DNA of 42,472 bases, from assembly GCA_017941705.1 (NCBI GenBank), contig JAGAVX010000058.1:1-42472 (forward strand), written 5' to 3'. This DNA is from Atopobiaceae bacterium (GTDB taxonomy: Bacteria > Actinomycetota > Coriobacteriia > Coriobacteriales > Atopobiaceae). The translations under genes and the position numbers were made by a program. The notes beneath the pieces were generated by a model. That model saw nothing but the letters and a program-made list of their open reading frames with translations. It searched no databases and had not been told where the DNA came from. Shown piece by piece: positions 15,589-25,770 of the stretch (its first letter is position 1; each line of letters begins with the position of its first letter).

Positions 15589-16269
15589 ATGGCACGCAAG
15601 GACGATATCCAGACTGCCTACAGGCGGCTCGGCAACTCTGCCTCGCTCTACGACGGCATGATGACGTGTTCCACTACCCTCGGAACCGCCATCAGCCGCA
15701 CGGTATGGGGCATCGGTCGGGACATGAACGCGGCCTATATCGATTGCGTCATGTCAGCCATTCCCGAGGACTTCTCCGGGACGCTGCTCGAGGTGCCTGT
15801 CGGCACTGGCGTGCTCACCATGCCACTCTATGGAACGCTCCCAAGCGCTCAGATCACCTGTCTGGACTACTCGGCAGACATGATGGGGAGCGCACGGCAG
15901 AAGGCAACCGCACTCGGATTGCGCAATGTCGAATTCCAGCAGGGTGACGTCGGCGCGTTGCCCTTTGCGGACGAAAGCTTCGACATCGTGCTCTCGATGA
16001 ATGGCTTTCACGCCTTTCCAAACAAGGAAGCCGCCTATGCCGAGACGTTTCGCGTGCTCAAGCAAGGTGGCACGTTCTGTGGGTGCTTCTACGTGGCCGG
16101 CGAGAAGGGCCGTACCGACTGGTTCATCAAGAACCTGTACGTGCCCAAGGGATTCTTCACTCCCCCGTTCGAGACAAAGGACAGCCTGCGCACGAGGCCG
16201 TCGTCTCTCTATGCGGCCGCCAGCGTAGAGTGCTTCAACTCGATTGCCTGCTTTGCATGCACAAAATGA
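15589..16269 (+). CDS. Class I SAM-dependent methyltransferase (UbiE/Methyltransf_11-like)
   Basis: A 226-residue Rossmann-fold methyltransferase. Motif I is LLEVPVGTGVLTMPL (67-80; the usual Asp/Glu-x-G-x-G-x-G is E-V-P-V-G-T-G), with an acidic strand end ITCLDYSADM (about 87-96), a motif like GDVGALPFADESFD (about 117-130), and the post-motif VLKQGGTF. The C-terminus CFNSIACFACTK is Cys-rich. The acceptor is unknown; candidates range from small metabolites to metalloids, and nothing in the sequence decides. The start at 15589 follows GAAAGAAG; the frame begins further upstream at 15538 but only just after the promoter. It has its own promoter with a shared operator motif. Confidence 0.85.
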   Translation: MARKDDIQTAYRRLGNSASLYDGMMTCSTTLGTAISRTVWGIGRDMNAAYIDCVMSAIPEDFSGTLLEVPVGTGVLTMPLYGTLPSAQITCLDYSADMMGSARQKATALGLRNVEFQQGDVGALPFADESFDIVLSMNGFHAFPNKEAAYAETFRVLKQGGTFCGCFYVAGEKGRTDWFIKNLYVPKGFFTPPFETKDSLRTRPSSLYAAASVECFNSIACFACTK

Positions 16270-16366
16270 CGGGGTGAGGCGATCCTGACGCAGGGCTTGC
16301 CCCCGAACGCAACGACGGCAAGGCCCATCTATCATGTCATGCCGCACCGCCTGGCAATGGCCCGCG

Positions 16367-16410
16367 AAAAGTAATGGCGGCCCTGGAGCCACAACGCGTC
16401 CAGAGCCGCC
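16367..16410 (-). terminator. Intrinsic terminator downstream of rpoD
   Basis: Arms 16376-16387 and 16399-16410 pair over 12 bases with one mismatch around an 11-base loop. On the minus strand the stem is followed by ATTACTTTT. It lies 30 bases past the rpoD stop and ends the nine-gene minus-strand series. Confidence 0.7.
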
Positions 16411-16439
16411 GATTGATTCTTCTTGGGTGCGATTCTGCC

Positions 16440-17804
16440 CTAGTCCTCCATGTAGTCCTTCAGGCGACCAGAGCGACTGGGATGACGAAGCTTTGCCAGA
16501 GTCTTGCTCTCGATCTGGCGGATGCGCTCGCGCGTTACGCCAAACTCGCGACCTACCTCCTCGAGCGTACGCGGATGGCCGTCCTCAAGACCAAACCGGA
16601 ACTTGATCACCTTGCGCTCGCGGTCGGCAAGGCTGTCAAGCACCTGATCGAGCTGTTCGCGCAGCATGGACTCGCTGGCAGCCTCAGGGGGCGCGACGGC
16701 GGTCGAGTCCTCGATGAAGTCGCCGAGCTGGGAGTCCTCCTCCTCGCCGATGGGGGTCTCGAGGCTGACGGGCTCTTGGCTGATCTTCTGAATCTCGCGC
16801 ACGCGGTCGGCGCTCATGCCCATCTCCTCGCCGATCTCCTCGGGAGTTGGGTCGCGGCCAAGATCCTGCAGCAGCTGGCGCTGGACGCGCACGAGCTTGT
16901 TGATCGTCTCGACCATGTGCACCGGGATGCGGATGGTGCGCGCCTGATCGGCAATCGCGCGCGTGATGGCCTGGCGAATCCACCAGGTGGCGTACGTGGA
17001 GAACTTGAAGCCCTTCGTGTAGTCGAACTTCTCGACCGCACGGATGAGGCCAAGGTTGCCCTCCTGGATGAGATCGAGGAAGAGCATGCCACGACCGACA
17101 TAGCGCTTGGCAATCGAGACGGTCAGTCGCAGGTTGGCGCTGATAAGGGCCTGCTTGGCCTCGAGGCCCACCTGCTCGATGCGCATCAGGCGGCGCTGCT
17201 CGGCGCGGGTGAGCTCGATCTCGCCGGCTTCCGCCGCCTCGAGCTTCTCGGCAGCCTCCGTTCCGGCTTCGATCTTCATGGCCAGGTTGACCTCTTCGGA
17301 AGCGGTCAGCAGGTCGACCTTGCCGATCTCCTTGAGGTACATGCGAACGGGGTCTCCCGTAAGCATGACGGTCGAGGCATCGGTGCGACGGGCGCGAGCG
17401 CGGCTCGAGCGCTTGCGGGAGCGGGTCTTGGGCGTGGAGCGCAGGACCTCGTTGGCGACGCGCGCCTCCATGCGGGCCTCGGCGTTCTCGTCGTCGTCAT
17501 CGTCATCGAGATCGCCGAGGTCATCGTCATCGAGATCCTCGTCGACCGTGTCGAGCTCGTCGTCAAGCCCCATGCCAACGGCATCCATCTTGCCGGCAGT
17601 CGTAATCTCGACACCTTGTCCGCGGACGGCGTCATACAGATCGGACAACTCGTCATCGGTCACGTCGACTTCGGCGAGCGCGATCTGAATGTCATCCTCG
17701 GTGATCTTCGAGCCGCTGCCACCACTGGCGAGCTTGTCGGCAATCTCCTGGAGCTCGGGGGTCAGCGTGATGTTCTTGTTGGATTTCTTAGCAGCCACAG
17801 GCAT
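16440..17804 (-). CDS. rpoD: Primary RNA polymerase sigma factor (sigma70 family)
   Basis: Housekeeping sigma factor, about 454 residues. Region 1.1-like sequence at 1-75 is followed by an unusually acidic run ([19 protein letters not shown], about 106-124) and then a basic run ([13 protein letters not shown], about 145). Region 1.2 starts at [16 protein letters not shown], region 2 holds [21 protein letters not shown] and [16 protein letters not shown], region 3 [13 protein letters not shown], and region 4 the [22 protein letters not shown] near the C-terminus. AAAGG directly abuts the ATG at 17804, leaving no spacer, while the GTG two codons later (17798) has an ideal spacing; the true start may be that GTG. 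The gene is 46 bases downstream of dnaG, in the usual dnaG-rpoD order. Confidence 0.97.
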   Translation of the reverse strand: MPVAAKKSNKNITLTPELQEIADKLASGGSGSKITEDDIQIALAEVDVTDDELSDLYDAVRGQGVEITTAGKMDAVGMGLDDELDTVDEDLDDDDLGDLDDDDDDENAEARMEARVANEVLRSTPKTRSRKRSSRARARRTDASTVMLTGDPVRMYLKEIGKVDLLTASEEVNLAMKIEAGTEAAEKLEAAEAGEIELTRAEQRRLMRIEQVGLEAKQALISANLRLTVSIAKRYVGRGMLFLDLIQEGNLGLIRAVEKFDYTKGFKFSTYATWWIRQAITRAIADQARTIRIPVHMVETINKLVRVQRQLLQDLGRDPTPEEIGEEMGMSADRVREIQKISQEPVSLETPIGEEEDSQLGDFIEDSTAVAPPEAASESMLREQLDQVLDSLADRERKVIKFRFGLEDGHPRTLEEVGREFGVTRERIRQIESKTLAKLRHPSRSGRLKDYMED

Positions 17805-17850
17805 CCTTTCGACATAAAGACTTATGAATGGTACCCGTTTTCGTACGAAT

Positions 17851-19677
17851 CTAGACAACCGAAGGCAATTGCTTCTCTAATTCACCAATCCTCTTTTGCA
17901 AGTCGGTCGCGCGCCTAAAGAGCGCCTGTGTATCTTCGCCCACAGGAGCCGATCCGAGCGCCCTCAGCTTGCCACGTATCTGCATGACCTCTCGGCGACA
18001 GGAGGCGAGCTCTACCAGGTCAAGCAGGAATGCGACCTTCTGCTCGAGCGTCATGCTGTCGAGCATGGCGATTCGCCCGCCAGCCAGTATGCGAGAGGCT
18101 TCGGGAACGACGCTCTCGGCGGCGGAGACGACGCCCGCAGGAGACGTGCCCTCGGGAGTCGCGAGCATTGCCCAGGCGATGACCTCGTTGCGGGAGTCTG
18201 CCCAGGTGAAGGTTGCCATGCGCTCGCCATACGGTCTGACAGCGTCAGGTGCGGTGGCCATGAGCGCCAGGAGCTCGCGCTCGGCAGTCACCTGAAAGCG
18301 CTCGTCAGACGAGAGGGCCGCCATGTCCACGTCGTAAGTCTCACGCCGCGGCGCGATAGAAGGCCGTGGGGCATCGTCAGTGGGCCTGCGGTCGGGCCTG
18401 TCGCGTATGCGCCGCTTGACCTCGTCGACGTTGGCACCAAGCATCTGGGCGATCTGGGCCGCATAGCCATCAAGCAGAATCGAGTCCTTGAGCGGGGCCA
18501 GGACCTCTGCAAGACTGTCCAGTGCCGCCACACGTTGCCCCGGTACCGTAAGGTCGAACGACGCCAGCCGCCTCTCAAAGACGAAGTCCATGAGCGGTCG
18601 GGCCTCGGCAAGGCGATCCCGCATGGCGCTGGCCCCGTGATCTGCCAGATACTCCGCAGGATCCTGGTTGTCGGGAAGCACGACACAGACCATATCGAGC
18701 TGCGTCTTGTCCAAGAACTGCACCGCACGCTCGGCAGCCTTCTGACCCGCGGCGTCACCGTCGAACATGCATATGATTCGGCTCTTCGCAAATCCCGAGA
18801 TGGCACGCACGTGGTCGACCGAGAACGACGTTCCCAGGGCAGCGACCGTATTGGTGAACCCGGCCTCATGCATGGCGATCACGTCGGTGTAGCCTTCGCA
18901 AACGATCGCCTCGCCTGTCGCGACCATGCCCTCCTTGGCACGATCGAAGGCAAAGAGATGCTTGGACTTGTGAAAGACCGGCGTCTCCTTGGTGTTGAGG
19001 TACTTGGGTTTCGCATCATCGAGCACGCGGCCACCGAAGGCTATCGTGCGCCCCTGGCGGTCGTGGATGGGAAACATCACTCGTCCGTAGAAGCGGTCGC
19101 GCAGGCGGCCCCCGCTTTCGAGCGCGAGGTCGGCGGCAATCAGCTCGTCGCGCGTAAAGCCCTTGCCACGCAGGTACGCGACCAACTGTCCGTTGCCGGG
19201 CGCATATCCCAGCTTCCAGCTCCTGCAGATGGACGAGCCAAAGCCGCGGCCTCCGAGGTAGCGTCGACCCGCATCGGGACCGGTCCCGCGGCCTCGCAGC
19301 AGCATGGTGTTGTAATAGCCTTCTGCCTCGGTGAGTGCGTCTATCAGGCGATTGCGCCGAGGACCGCGGTTTGCGCCGCGTTCCTCCTGAAGCTCGATGC
19401 CCGCACGGTCGGCAAGGTAGCGTATGGCATCGGGGAACTCGAGGGACTCGCGCCTCATGACGTAGGCAAAGACGTCACCCGACTCTCCACAGCCAAAGCA
19501 CTTCCACAGCCCCGTCTGCGGGTCCACGTGAAACGACGGACTCTTCTCCTGATGAAAGGGACAGCAGCCCCAAAAGGTGTTTCCGCGCTGCCTGAGCTCG
19601 ACCGTCTCACCCACAAGGGCCAGCACGTCGGTTGCCTGGCGAACACGCTCCTTGTCCTCGTCGGTGATCAAGCCCAT
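17851..19677 (-). CDS. dnaG: DNA primase
   Basis: Synthesises RNA primers at the replication fork; about 608 residues. The CHC2 zinc finger is complete (C39, H42, C60, C63; CCPFH then CFGC), followed by the catalytic core with the TOPRIM motifs EGYTDVIAM (about 262) and MFDGDAAG (about 308). The C-terminal third (helicase-interaction part) is Ala/Arg-rich and poorly conserved. Two starts compete: ATG 19677, with GGAGGT touching it, and TTG 19671, which has GGAGG 7 bases upstream and overlaps the ribF stop as TTGA. The TTG fits translational coupling better. It is preceded by ribF, not by rpsU as in the classical macromolecular-synthesis operon. Confidence 0.96.
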   Translation of the reverse strand: MGLITDEDKERVRQATDVLALVGETVELRQRGNTFWGCCPFHQEKSPSFHVDPQTGLWKCFGCGESGDVFAYVMRRESLEFPDAIRYLADRAGIELQEERGANRGPRRNRLIDALTEAEGYYNTMLLRGRGTGPDAGRRYLGGRGFGSSICRSWKLGYAPGNGQLVAYLRGKGFTRDELIAADLALESGGRLRDRFYGRVMFPIHDRQGRTIAFGGRVLDDAKPKYLNTKETPVFHKSKHLFAFDRAKEGMVATGEAIVCEGYTDVIAMHEAGFTNTVAALGTSFSVDHVRAISGFAKSRIICMFDGDAAGQKAAERAVQFLDKTQLDMVCVVLPDNQDPAEYLADHGASAMRDRLAEARPLMDFVFERRLASFDLTVPGQRVAALDSLAEVLAPLKDSILLDGYAAQIAQMLGANVDEVKRRIRDRPDRRPTDDAPRPSIAPRRETYDVDMAALSSDERFQVTAERELLALMATAPDAVRPYGERMATFTWADSRNEVIAWAMLATPEGTSPAGVVSAAESVVPEASRILAGGRIAMLDSMTLEQKVAFLLDLVELASCRREVMQIRGKLRALGSAPVGEDTQALFRRATDLQKRIGELEKQLPSVV

Positions 19678-20684
19678 ACCTCCACACCCTGGTCGCCCAC
19701 GTTGTGACGCACCCAGTCGATGTTGCCAAGGACGACTCTCTCCAACTCGTCCAGCGACGAGAACGGTCGGGAGGCGCGCAACCACTCGACAAAGATGACC
19801 AGCAGCTCACTGCCATACAGATCGCCCTCAAAGCCTATCAGGTTTGCCTCGAGGAACGCGTCGCGATGGGATGAGAAGGTCGGAGGCGCGCCAACGTTGG
19901 CCGCCGACGGCCAAGCGGTCGTTCCATCGGTGACGATGCAGGCATACACGCCCTCGCGCGGCATGCAGGTGCGGCCGTCGCAGCAGACATTGGCTGTGGG
20001 GAAGCCGAAGGACGTCCCCTCTCCCCTGCCATGCGCGACACTCCCGCGCACGTAATGGCAGCGCCCCAGCAGGCGCCTCGCATCGGCTACGTCCCCTTCG
20101 AGGAGCAGGGATCGAATTCGAGTCGATGACACCGGCTCCCCCAAAGCGGAGAGGAGCGGATGCGCCGTGACGTCGAACCCCCGCTCGCTACCCAGCCTTG
20201 CGAGGGCCTCGACGTCCCCCACGCCCCCAGCACCAAAGCGGAAGTTGCTACCGACGTGCACGGATCGAACGCCATGCAAGCGCTCGTCGAGAAAGCTCGC
20301 AAACGAGTCGGGGTCAAGTGCCGCAAAGTCCTGGGTGAAGGGAACCACCATGACCTCGTCGACCCCGAGTGACGAGCAGAACGCGACGCGGTCTGATATG
20401 GAAAGGAGCCTGGGTTGCGCGGCCTCCCCCAGAAAGAGCTCCGAGGGGTCCGGGTCGAAGGTGACCACGACCGAGGTGGCGTTCCTCGCTCTCGCGTCCT
20501 CAACGCTGGCCGAGATGAGTTGCCTGTGGCCCAGGTGGACACCGTCAAAGGCGCCTATGGCCAAAACGGCCGGGCCATGCGGGGCCTTCCTCCCGCTGTC
20601 GCCTTCGCGAGGCAGGCATGCGCGAACGAGCGACCTCACGTCATCCGGGGTCATCGGGTATCGAAGCGCCGCCGGCTCCGTCAT
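19668..20684 (-). CDS. ribF: Bifunctional riboflavin kinase / FMN adenylyltransferase
   Basis: Makes FMN and FAD from riboflavin and ATP, 338 residues. The N-terminal adenylyltransferase domain has GAFDGVHLGH (44-53) and the ISxR-like SSTRIRSLL (about 172). The C-terminal kinase domain has RGSVAHGRGEGTSFGFPTAN (about 202-221), GVYACIV and NVGAPPTF, with ANLIGFEGDLYG close to the end. The start at 20684 overlaps the truB stop in an ATGA arrangement and has GGGGGCGAG upstream, so it is translationally coupled to truB. FMN/FAD supply suits an organism with many flavoproteins such as those at 31-37 kb. Confidence 0.95.
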   Translation of the reverse strand: MTEPAALRYPMTPDDVRSLVRACLPREGDSGRKAPHGPAVLAIGAFDGVHLGHRQLISASVEDARARNATSVVVTFDPDPSELFLGEAAQPRLLSISDRVAFCSSLGVDEVMVVPFTQDFAALDPDSFASFLDERLHGVRSVHVGSNFRFGAGGVGDVEALARLGSERGFDVTAHPLLSALGEPVSSTRIRSLLLEGDVADARRLLGRCHYVRGSVAHGRGEGTSFGFPTANVCCDGRTCMPREGVYACIVTDGTTAWPSAANVGAPPTFSSHRDAFLEANLIGFEGDLYGSELLVIFVEWLRASRPFSSLDELERVVLGNIDWVRHNVGDQGVEVWA

Positions 20685-21634
20685 GGTCTCGCCCCCTCGA
20701 TGCCATCGGTGAAGTTTGCGACGCAGGCAAGACGCGATCCGCGCATCTCCCATACGCCCATGAGACGGCCGTCACGTACCAATGCGACGCGATCGGACTC
20801 GACGGGAGGCCTCATTGACCCATCGGGCAGCACGATCATGCGACAGCCAAACTGTCGGCCGACCTTCACCGCATCACGCTCGTAGTCGTTGAGCTCGTGA
20901 TGGGGCAGCTGGAGCGCCATGACCGGATCGAGGAACAGCCCACCGACCCCGTTGGGTCCGGCAGCCTCGAGTTCCTCAAGCGTCACGCACTGGGACAGGC
21001 CGATGGGACCTGACGCCGTACGGCGCAGGCCGCACAGGTGGCTCGCGGTCCCCAGGCTCTCGCCCAGGTCGCGCGCAATGCTTCTGATGTAGGTCCCCTT
21101 GGACACGTGGAACGAACAGTCCCACACAAGCGCGTCCTGCCGCTCGACCCCATTGAGCCGCGCCTCGTAGATGGTGACATGGCGGACGGGCAGCTCCACG
21201 TCCTCGCCCTTCCGCGCGCGGTCGTATGCCCTGCGACCATCGACCGAGATGGCCGAGTACGCAGGAGGCATCTGGTCGCATGGTCCCATGAGCGACGCGC
21301 AGATCACTTCGGCGACTGCTGGCTCGGCAAGCCGCGCAGGAACCTCTGCGGTCCGCACGACCTCGCCTTCGGCATCGTCGGTCGATGTCTGCGCGCCAAA
21401 TGCGATGCGCGCATCGTAGCGCTTGTCATCCAGCGTGAGCATGCCGAGCAACCTTGCCGCCTGCCCGACACCGATGACGAGGACCCCAGATGCGGCCGGG
21501 TCGAGCGTGCCCGCATGCCCCACACGGCGCTCGCCCAAGATGCGGCGAACGCGGTTCACCACGTCATGGCTCGAGAGTCCCAGGGGCTTGTCGATGGCAA
21601 GGAGGCAGTTGATGCCGCTCTCGCTACGCCTCAC
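20681..21634 (-). CDS. truB: tRNA pseudouridine(55) synthase
   Basis: Isomerises uridine 55 in the T-loop of tRNAs; 317 residues. The N-terminus has the family pattern INCLLAIDKPLGLSSHDVV, then the catalytic motif GHAGTLDPAASGVL with the nucleophilic Asp near residue 45, RYDARIAFG, and the KGTYIRSIARDLG motif near residue 180. The C-terminal part (about 230-317) would be a PUA-like domain. The start is GTG at 21634, overlapping the nrnA stop as GTGA, which points to coupled translation. Its own stop overlaps ribF by four bases. Confidence 0.95.
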   Translation of the reverse strand: MRRSESGINCLLAIDKPLGLSSHDVVNRVRRILGERRVGHAGTLDPAASGVLVIGVGQAARLLGMLTLDDKRYDARIAFGAQTSTDDAEGEVVRTAEVPARLAEPAVAEVICASLMGPCDQMPPAYSAISVDGRRAYDRARKGEDVELPVRHVTIYEARLNGVERQDALVWDCSFHVSKGTYIRSIARDLGESLGTASHLCGLRRTASGPIGLSQCVTLEELEAAGPNGVGGLFLDPVMALQLPHHELNDYERDAVKVGRQFGCRMIVLPDGSMRPPVESDRVALVRDGRLMGVWEMRGSRLACVANFTDGIEGARP

Positions 21635-22659
21635 GAGGCATCATGCCGCCCCTCGTCCTCCTCGAAGAGATGCTTGAGCAGCGGCAGCGCGGCGCACAGG
21701 GCGTCGTCTACGCTTCCCTCCACGGTAAAGCCCGAAGAGGCACGATGGCCTCCCCCACCTAGCGCGCGAGCGACCTTCGAGATGTCGAGGTTGTTCTTTG
21801 AGCGCAGGTTGCCGCGCACCTTGCCACCAGGGATCTCCTTGATGAAGAGCGCAACCTCGGAGCCCGCCACCGAGCGCACGACATCCACCAGACCGTCCGA
21901 CTCGTCAAGGCTTGCCCCGGTGCGCTCGATGTCCGCGATCGTGGCATAGCTGTACGAGATGCGACCGTGCTCGAAGGTCGTGATACGCCCCATGACCAAC
22001 GACTTGAGGTGCAGGAACTGCAGCCTGAAGCTCTGGTAAACGTTGAGCGAGACCTCGCTGGGGTTCGCGCCGTACGCGACCAGCATGCTCGCGACCCTAA
22101 AGGCCTCCTCGTCGGAGTTCTGGTACTGAAAGCGTCCCGTGTCGGTTGCGATGGCGCAGAAGAGGCACTGTGCCATCTCGGGCGTGATGGTGACGTTGAG
22201 ATACTGTGCGAACTGCGCGATGATGACGCCCACCGCCGCAGCGTCCGGCCGGATGAGGGCAGCGTTGCCGTAGGGGTGACGACAGGGGTGATGGTCGATG
22301 ATCGCAACCGTCTTCGCGCGCTTCATCACGGCCTCGCCATAGTTGAGCCTTGAGGCAATAGAGAGGTCCACGCTTATGAAGAGGTCAGGGTCCTTGTCGT
22401 ATGCCGAGGCATGAACGAGCTGCTCGGCACCCTTCATGAAAGTGTAGATGCGCGGGCAGGGATCGTCGTCCGCCAGAAGGCAGACGACCTCCTTGCGCGG
22501 CCAGCGCTGCTCGATCAGCTGCTTGAGGGCAAGCTGCGAACCAAGCGCATCGCCATCCGGATTGGTGTGAGCGCATATCGCTATCGTGTCGGCCTCGCCG
22601 ATGAGATAGGCAATCGCCTCGAACAAATCTTCCTGCTCGGCACCTGTGCTGGTTTTCAT
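21631..22659 (-). CDS. nrnA: DHH-family bifunctional oligoribonuclease / 3'-phosphoadenosine-phosphate phosphatase (NrnA-like)
   Basis: A 342-residue DHH/DHHA1 phosphoesterase that degrades nanoRNAs and, in characterised homologues, pAp. Metal-binding motifs are CAHTNPDGDALGS (about 29-41), the SVDLS Asp (about 97), DHHP (about 121), and the substrate-binding GGGGHRASSG near residue 300 in the DHHA1 part. It sits in the nusA-infB operon position between rbfA and truB, as in many Gram-positive bacteria. The start at 22659 is 12 bases from the rbfA stop. Confidence 0.92.
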   Translation of the reverse strand: MKTSTGAEQEDLFEAIAYLIGEADTIAICAHTNPDGDALGSQLALKQLIEQRWPRKEVVCLLADDDPCPRIYTFMKGAEQLVHASAYDKDPDLFISVDLSIASRLNYGEAVMKRAKTVAIIDHHPCRHPYGNAALIRPDAAAVGVIIAQFAQYLNVTITPEMAQCLFCAIATDTGRFQYQNSDEEAFRVASMLVAYGANPSEVSLNVYQSFRLQFLHLKSLVMGRITTFEHGRISYSYATIADIERTGASLDESDGLVDVVRSVAGSEVALFIKEIPGGKVRGNLRSKNNLDISKVARALGGGGHRASSGFTVEGSVDDALCAALPLLKHLFEEDEGRHDAS

Positions 22660-22671
22660 CGAGGGCGCCCC

Positions 22672-23070
22672 CTACTCGTCGTCGGACGCGGGGACAAGCG
22701 GATAGCCCTCGTCATCCTTCTCGACGCTGAGCGTCTCGGGTACGTTCTGCAGCGCTCGGGCGATCCGCTCCGCCTCATCCGCGGTGGTGTCGATGCGAAA
22801 GACGAGCTCAGGCGTCACGCGCCAGCCCAGCGCCTTGCCGAGCAGCGAGCGTATACGCCCCTTGGCGCGCGCAAGCGCGGCCGTGACGTCGTCATAACGA
22901 TCCGACTCGCAGCTGATGTACGCCACGACCACGCTCTTGTCGACCGACACCTCGCAGCCCGTGAGGGTCACGAGTTCGAGATCGGGGTCGGAAATCTCAA
23001 ACAGCAGGATGTATCCGAGCTTCTCTCGGGCCTGCTCCCCGATGCGTCGGGAGTTCTGGTTGCGTTTCAT
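22672..23070 (-). CDS. rbfA: 30S ribosome-binding factor A
   Basis: Late 30S maturation and cold-adaptation factor with a KH-like fold, 132 residues, the usual length. It begins with RRIGEQAREKLGYILLFEISDP, carries the conserved VTLTGCEVSVD strand and the C-terminal PELVFRIDTTADEAERI helix segment, and ends acidic (PASDDE). It lies 8 bases after infB, in the conserved infB-rbfA-nrnA-truB order, so it is co-transcribed. Confidence 0.94.
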   Translation of the reverse strand: MKRNQNSRRIGEQAREKLGYILLFEISDPDLELVTLTGCEVSVDKSVVVAYISCESDRYDDVTAALARAKGRIRSLLGKALGWRVTPELVFRIDTTADEAERIARALQNVPETLSVEKDDEGYPLVPASDDE

Positions 23071-23078
23071 GCCATCGC

Positions 23079-25727
23079 CTACTCGGTACGCGCGACCTCA
23101 TCGATGCGGTACGACTCGATGATGTCGCCGGGGTGGATGTCCTGGAAGTTCTCGAGGCCAATACCACCCTCGAGGCCTGCACGCAGGCTCTTGACGTCGT
23201 CCTTGTAGTGACGCAGCGAGGCGATCTTGCCGTTGTAGACCACGATGCCGTCGCGCACCAGACGCAGCGAGTCGGTCGAGGCGATCTCGCCCTCCTCGAC
23301 GCGCACGCCCGCCGCGATACCCACCTTGGGCACCTTGAAGGTGTCGAGAACGACCGCACTGCCCGTGGAGACCTCGACCTCGGTGGGCTTGAGCATGCCG
23401 ATACGTGCGGCATCAAGATCCTCGAGCGCCTTGTAGATGACGTCGTAGGTACGGATCTCGACGCCCGTGCGCTCGGCCGCAGCGCGCGCCTTGGCATCGG
23501 GACGCACGCCAAAGCCAATGATGATGGCGTTGGAGGCGTCGGCCAGCACGACGTCGGTCTCGGAGACCGCACCGACCGCGGAGTGGATGGTGTTGATGCG
23601 GACCTCGGACTGGTCCATCTTCTCGAGGGAGTCCTTGAGCGCCTCGATGGAGCCGACGACGTCGGCCTTGATGATGAGGTTGAGCTCCTTGACCTCCGCG
23701 TCCTCCATAGTGGAGAAGAGGTTCTCGAGGGTGATGTGCTTGACCTTGTTCTGCTCCTCGATACGGGCCTTGAGGGCGCGCTCGTCGGCGAGGTTGCGTG
23801 CGTCGCGGTCGTCCTGGAAAACACGGAACTCGTCGCCGGCCATGGGCACGCTCTGCAGGCCCAGGATCTCGACCGGGTAGCTCGGCGTGGCCTCCTTCAC
23901 GGGGTTGCCCTTGGGGTCGATCATGGCGCGGACCTTGCCGTATGCCATGCCGGCAACCAAGGCGTCGCCCACGTGCAGGGTGCCGCGCGTGACCAGCACC
24001 GTCGCGACCGAGCCGCGGCCGCGGTCGAGCTTTGCCTCAAGGACGTTGCCCGACGCGAAGGTGTCGGGGTTAGCCTTGAGCTCGAGCACGTCGGCCTCGA
24101 GCAGGACGGCCTCGAGCAGGTCGTCGATGCCGAGCTTCTGGCGAGCCGAGATGTCGACGAACATGTTCTCGCCGCCCCACTCCTCGGGGATGATGCCGTA
24201 CTCGGTCAGCTCCTGGCGTACGCGCGTGGGATCGGCGCCCGCCTTGTCGATCTTGTTGACGGCGACGATGATGGGCACGCCAGCGGCCTTTGCGTGGTTG
24301 ATAGACTCGATGGTCTGCGGCATCACGCCGTCGTCGGCGGCGACGATCAGGATGACGATGTCGGTGACCTTGGCACCACGGGCACGCATGGCCGTGAAGG
24401 TCTCGTGACCGGGGGTGTCGATGAAGGTGATGATGCGGTCGTTGATCTTGACCTGCGACGCACCGATCGCCTGCGTGATGCCACCGGCCTCGCCGGCAGC
24501 CACGCCCGTGTGGCGGATCGCGTCGAGCAGCGACGTCTTGCCGTGGTCGACGTGGCCCATGACGGTGACCACAGGCGGACGACTCTTGAGGGAGTCGGGG
24601 TCATCGTAGAAGGTGAAGGAGTTCTCCTCCTCCTTGGTCATGACCTTGACCTCACGGCCGAGGTCCATCGCGACCATCTCGATCTGGTCGTCGGTCATGG
24701 ACTGCGTCATGGTCAGGGCCTCGCCCAGAAGGAACATGCGCTTGATGATGTCGTTGGTGGGGACACCCAGCAGCTCGGCGAGCTCGGCCACGGTGGAGCC
24801 CTGCGGGACCTTGACCGTGTCCAGCTGCGAGAGGTCCTGGTCGTTGGCTATGGCCTCTTCGATGCGCTGCTGCTCGGCTGCCTCCTCGGCCTGCCTCTGG
24901 CGGCGCTCCTTGCGCTTGCGGCGGCGACCAGTCGACTCGGCGTTCGCCTCGCGCACCGCCTCGCGCGCCTCGGCGAGGACGTGCTCGCGGTTGTACTCCT
25001 CCGCCTCGCGCGCCATGCGGCTGTAGCGGTCCTCAGGCTGCTCGCCCTTGCGGCCCTTGCGGCCACGACGGCGGCCATCGCCGCGATCGGGCTCGGGACC
25101 AGCCGATGGCTCGGGCGTGGCGGGAGCCGCAGAGCGGCGGCCACGCGCAGGAGCGCTGTCACGCTGCTCGCGCTGGTCACGACGAGCCTCGCGCTTTGCG
25201 GCACGGGCCTCCTCCTTGGCCCTGGCCTCCTCTTCCTTCTGCTGCTTGAGCACGCGCTCCTGCTGTGCGATCTGGTCGAGCAGGCTGGTGAAGTTGGTCG
25301 TGGTCTTGGGAGCGTTGTCGCGGATGCGGTTCTTCTCCTCCTCGGCCTTGCGCCTGGCCTCCTCGGCGGCGCGGGCCTCCTCGGCCTTGCGGCGAGCCTC
25401 CTCCTCGGCCTTACGACGGGCCTCCTCGGCGGCGCGCTCTGCCTCGCGGCGGCGCTCGGCCTCGAGGCGCTCCTGCTCGAGGCGCTCGGCCTCGAGGCGC
25501 TCAGCCTCGGCCTTGGCCTCGGCCTCGGCGCGCTTCTGAGCCTCGATCTCGTCAGCGCGAGCCTTCAGGATCGGCTCGAGCTTCTTGCGAACGATGGACA
25601 GGTACGCGGCATCGAGCGTCGACGACGCGGACCTGGCGGGAATCTTCATGTCTTTGAGATGCCCAAGCATCTCCTTGCTGGTCATGCCATACTCGGCGGC
25701 AAGCTCGTGGACGCGTGTCTTAGCCAT
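23079..25727 (-). CDS. infB: Translation initiation factor IF-2
   Basis: GTPase that places fMet-tRNA on the 30S subunit, 882 residues. An N-terminal IF2_N motif ([17 protein letters not shown]) is followed by about 250 residues of highly charged Glu/Ala/Arg coiled-coil repeats, then a second IF2_N-like part ([20 protein letters not shown], about 315). The G domain starts near 388: GHVDHGKT (G1), DTPGHE (G3), NKID (G4), then beta-barrel domains and the C-terminal fMet-binding barrel. The long low-complexity N-terminus explains the equally long open frame on the opposite strand. It is 43 bases after nusA with no ylxR or L7Ae-like gene between, which is usual in other Gram-positives. Confidence 0.97.
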   Translation of the reverse strand: MAKTRVHELAAEYGMTSKEMLGHLKDMKIPARSASSTLDAAYLSIVRKKLEPILKARADEIEAQKRAEAEAKAEAERLEAERLEQERLEAERRREAERAAEEARRKAEEEARRKAEEARAAEEARRKAEEEKNRIRDNAPKTTTNFTSLLDQIAQQERVLKQQKEEEARAKEEARAAKREARRDQREQRDSAPARGRRSAAPATPEPSAGPEPDRGDGRRRGRKGRKGEQPEDRYSRMAREAEEYNREHVLAEAREAVREANAESTGRRRKRKERRQRQAEEAAEQQRIEEAIANDQDLSQLDTVKVPQGSTVAELAELLGVPTNDIIKRMFLLGEALTMTQSMTDDQIEMVAMDLGREVKVMTKEEENSFTFYDDPDSLKSRPPVVTVMGHVDHGKTSLLDAIRHTGVAAGEAGGITQAIGASQVKINDRIITFIDTPGHETFTAMRARGAKVTDIVILIVAADDGVMPQTIESINHAKAAGVPIIVAVNKIDKAGADPTRVRQELTEYGIIPEEWGGENMFVDISARQKLGIDDLLEAVLLEADVLELKANPDTFASGNVLEAKLDRGRGSVATVLVTRGTLHVGDALVAGMAYGKVRAMIDPKGNPVKEATPSYPVEILGLQSVPMAGDEFRVFQDDRDARNLADERALKARIEEQNKVKHITLENLFSTMEDAEVKELNLIIKADVVGSIEALKDSLEKMDQSEVRINTIHSAVGAVSETDVVLADASNAIIIGFGVRPDAKARAAAERTGVEIRTYDVIYKALEDLDAARIGMLKPTEVEVSTGSAVVLDTFKVPKVGIAAGVRVEEGEIASTDSLRLVRDGIVVYNGKIASLRHYKDDVKSLRAGLEGGIGLENFQDIHPGDIIESYRIDEVARTE

Positions 25728-25770
25728 GTGTCCTACCTTTCACTCGTGGGGTACGCGGTATCCCAGGACA

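Noticed and set aside
17896..19707. 603-codon open frame antisense to dnaG
   Set aside because: Shadow of the GC-skewed third positions of dnaG; no ribosome-binding site or domain.
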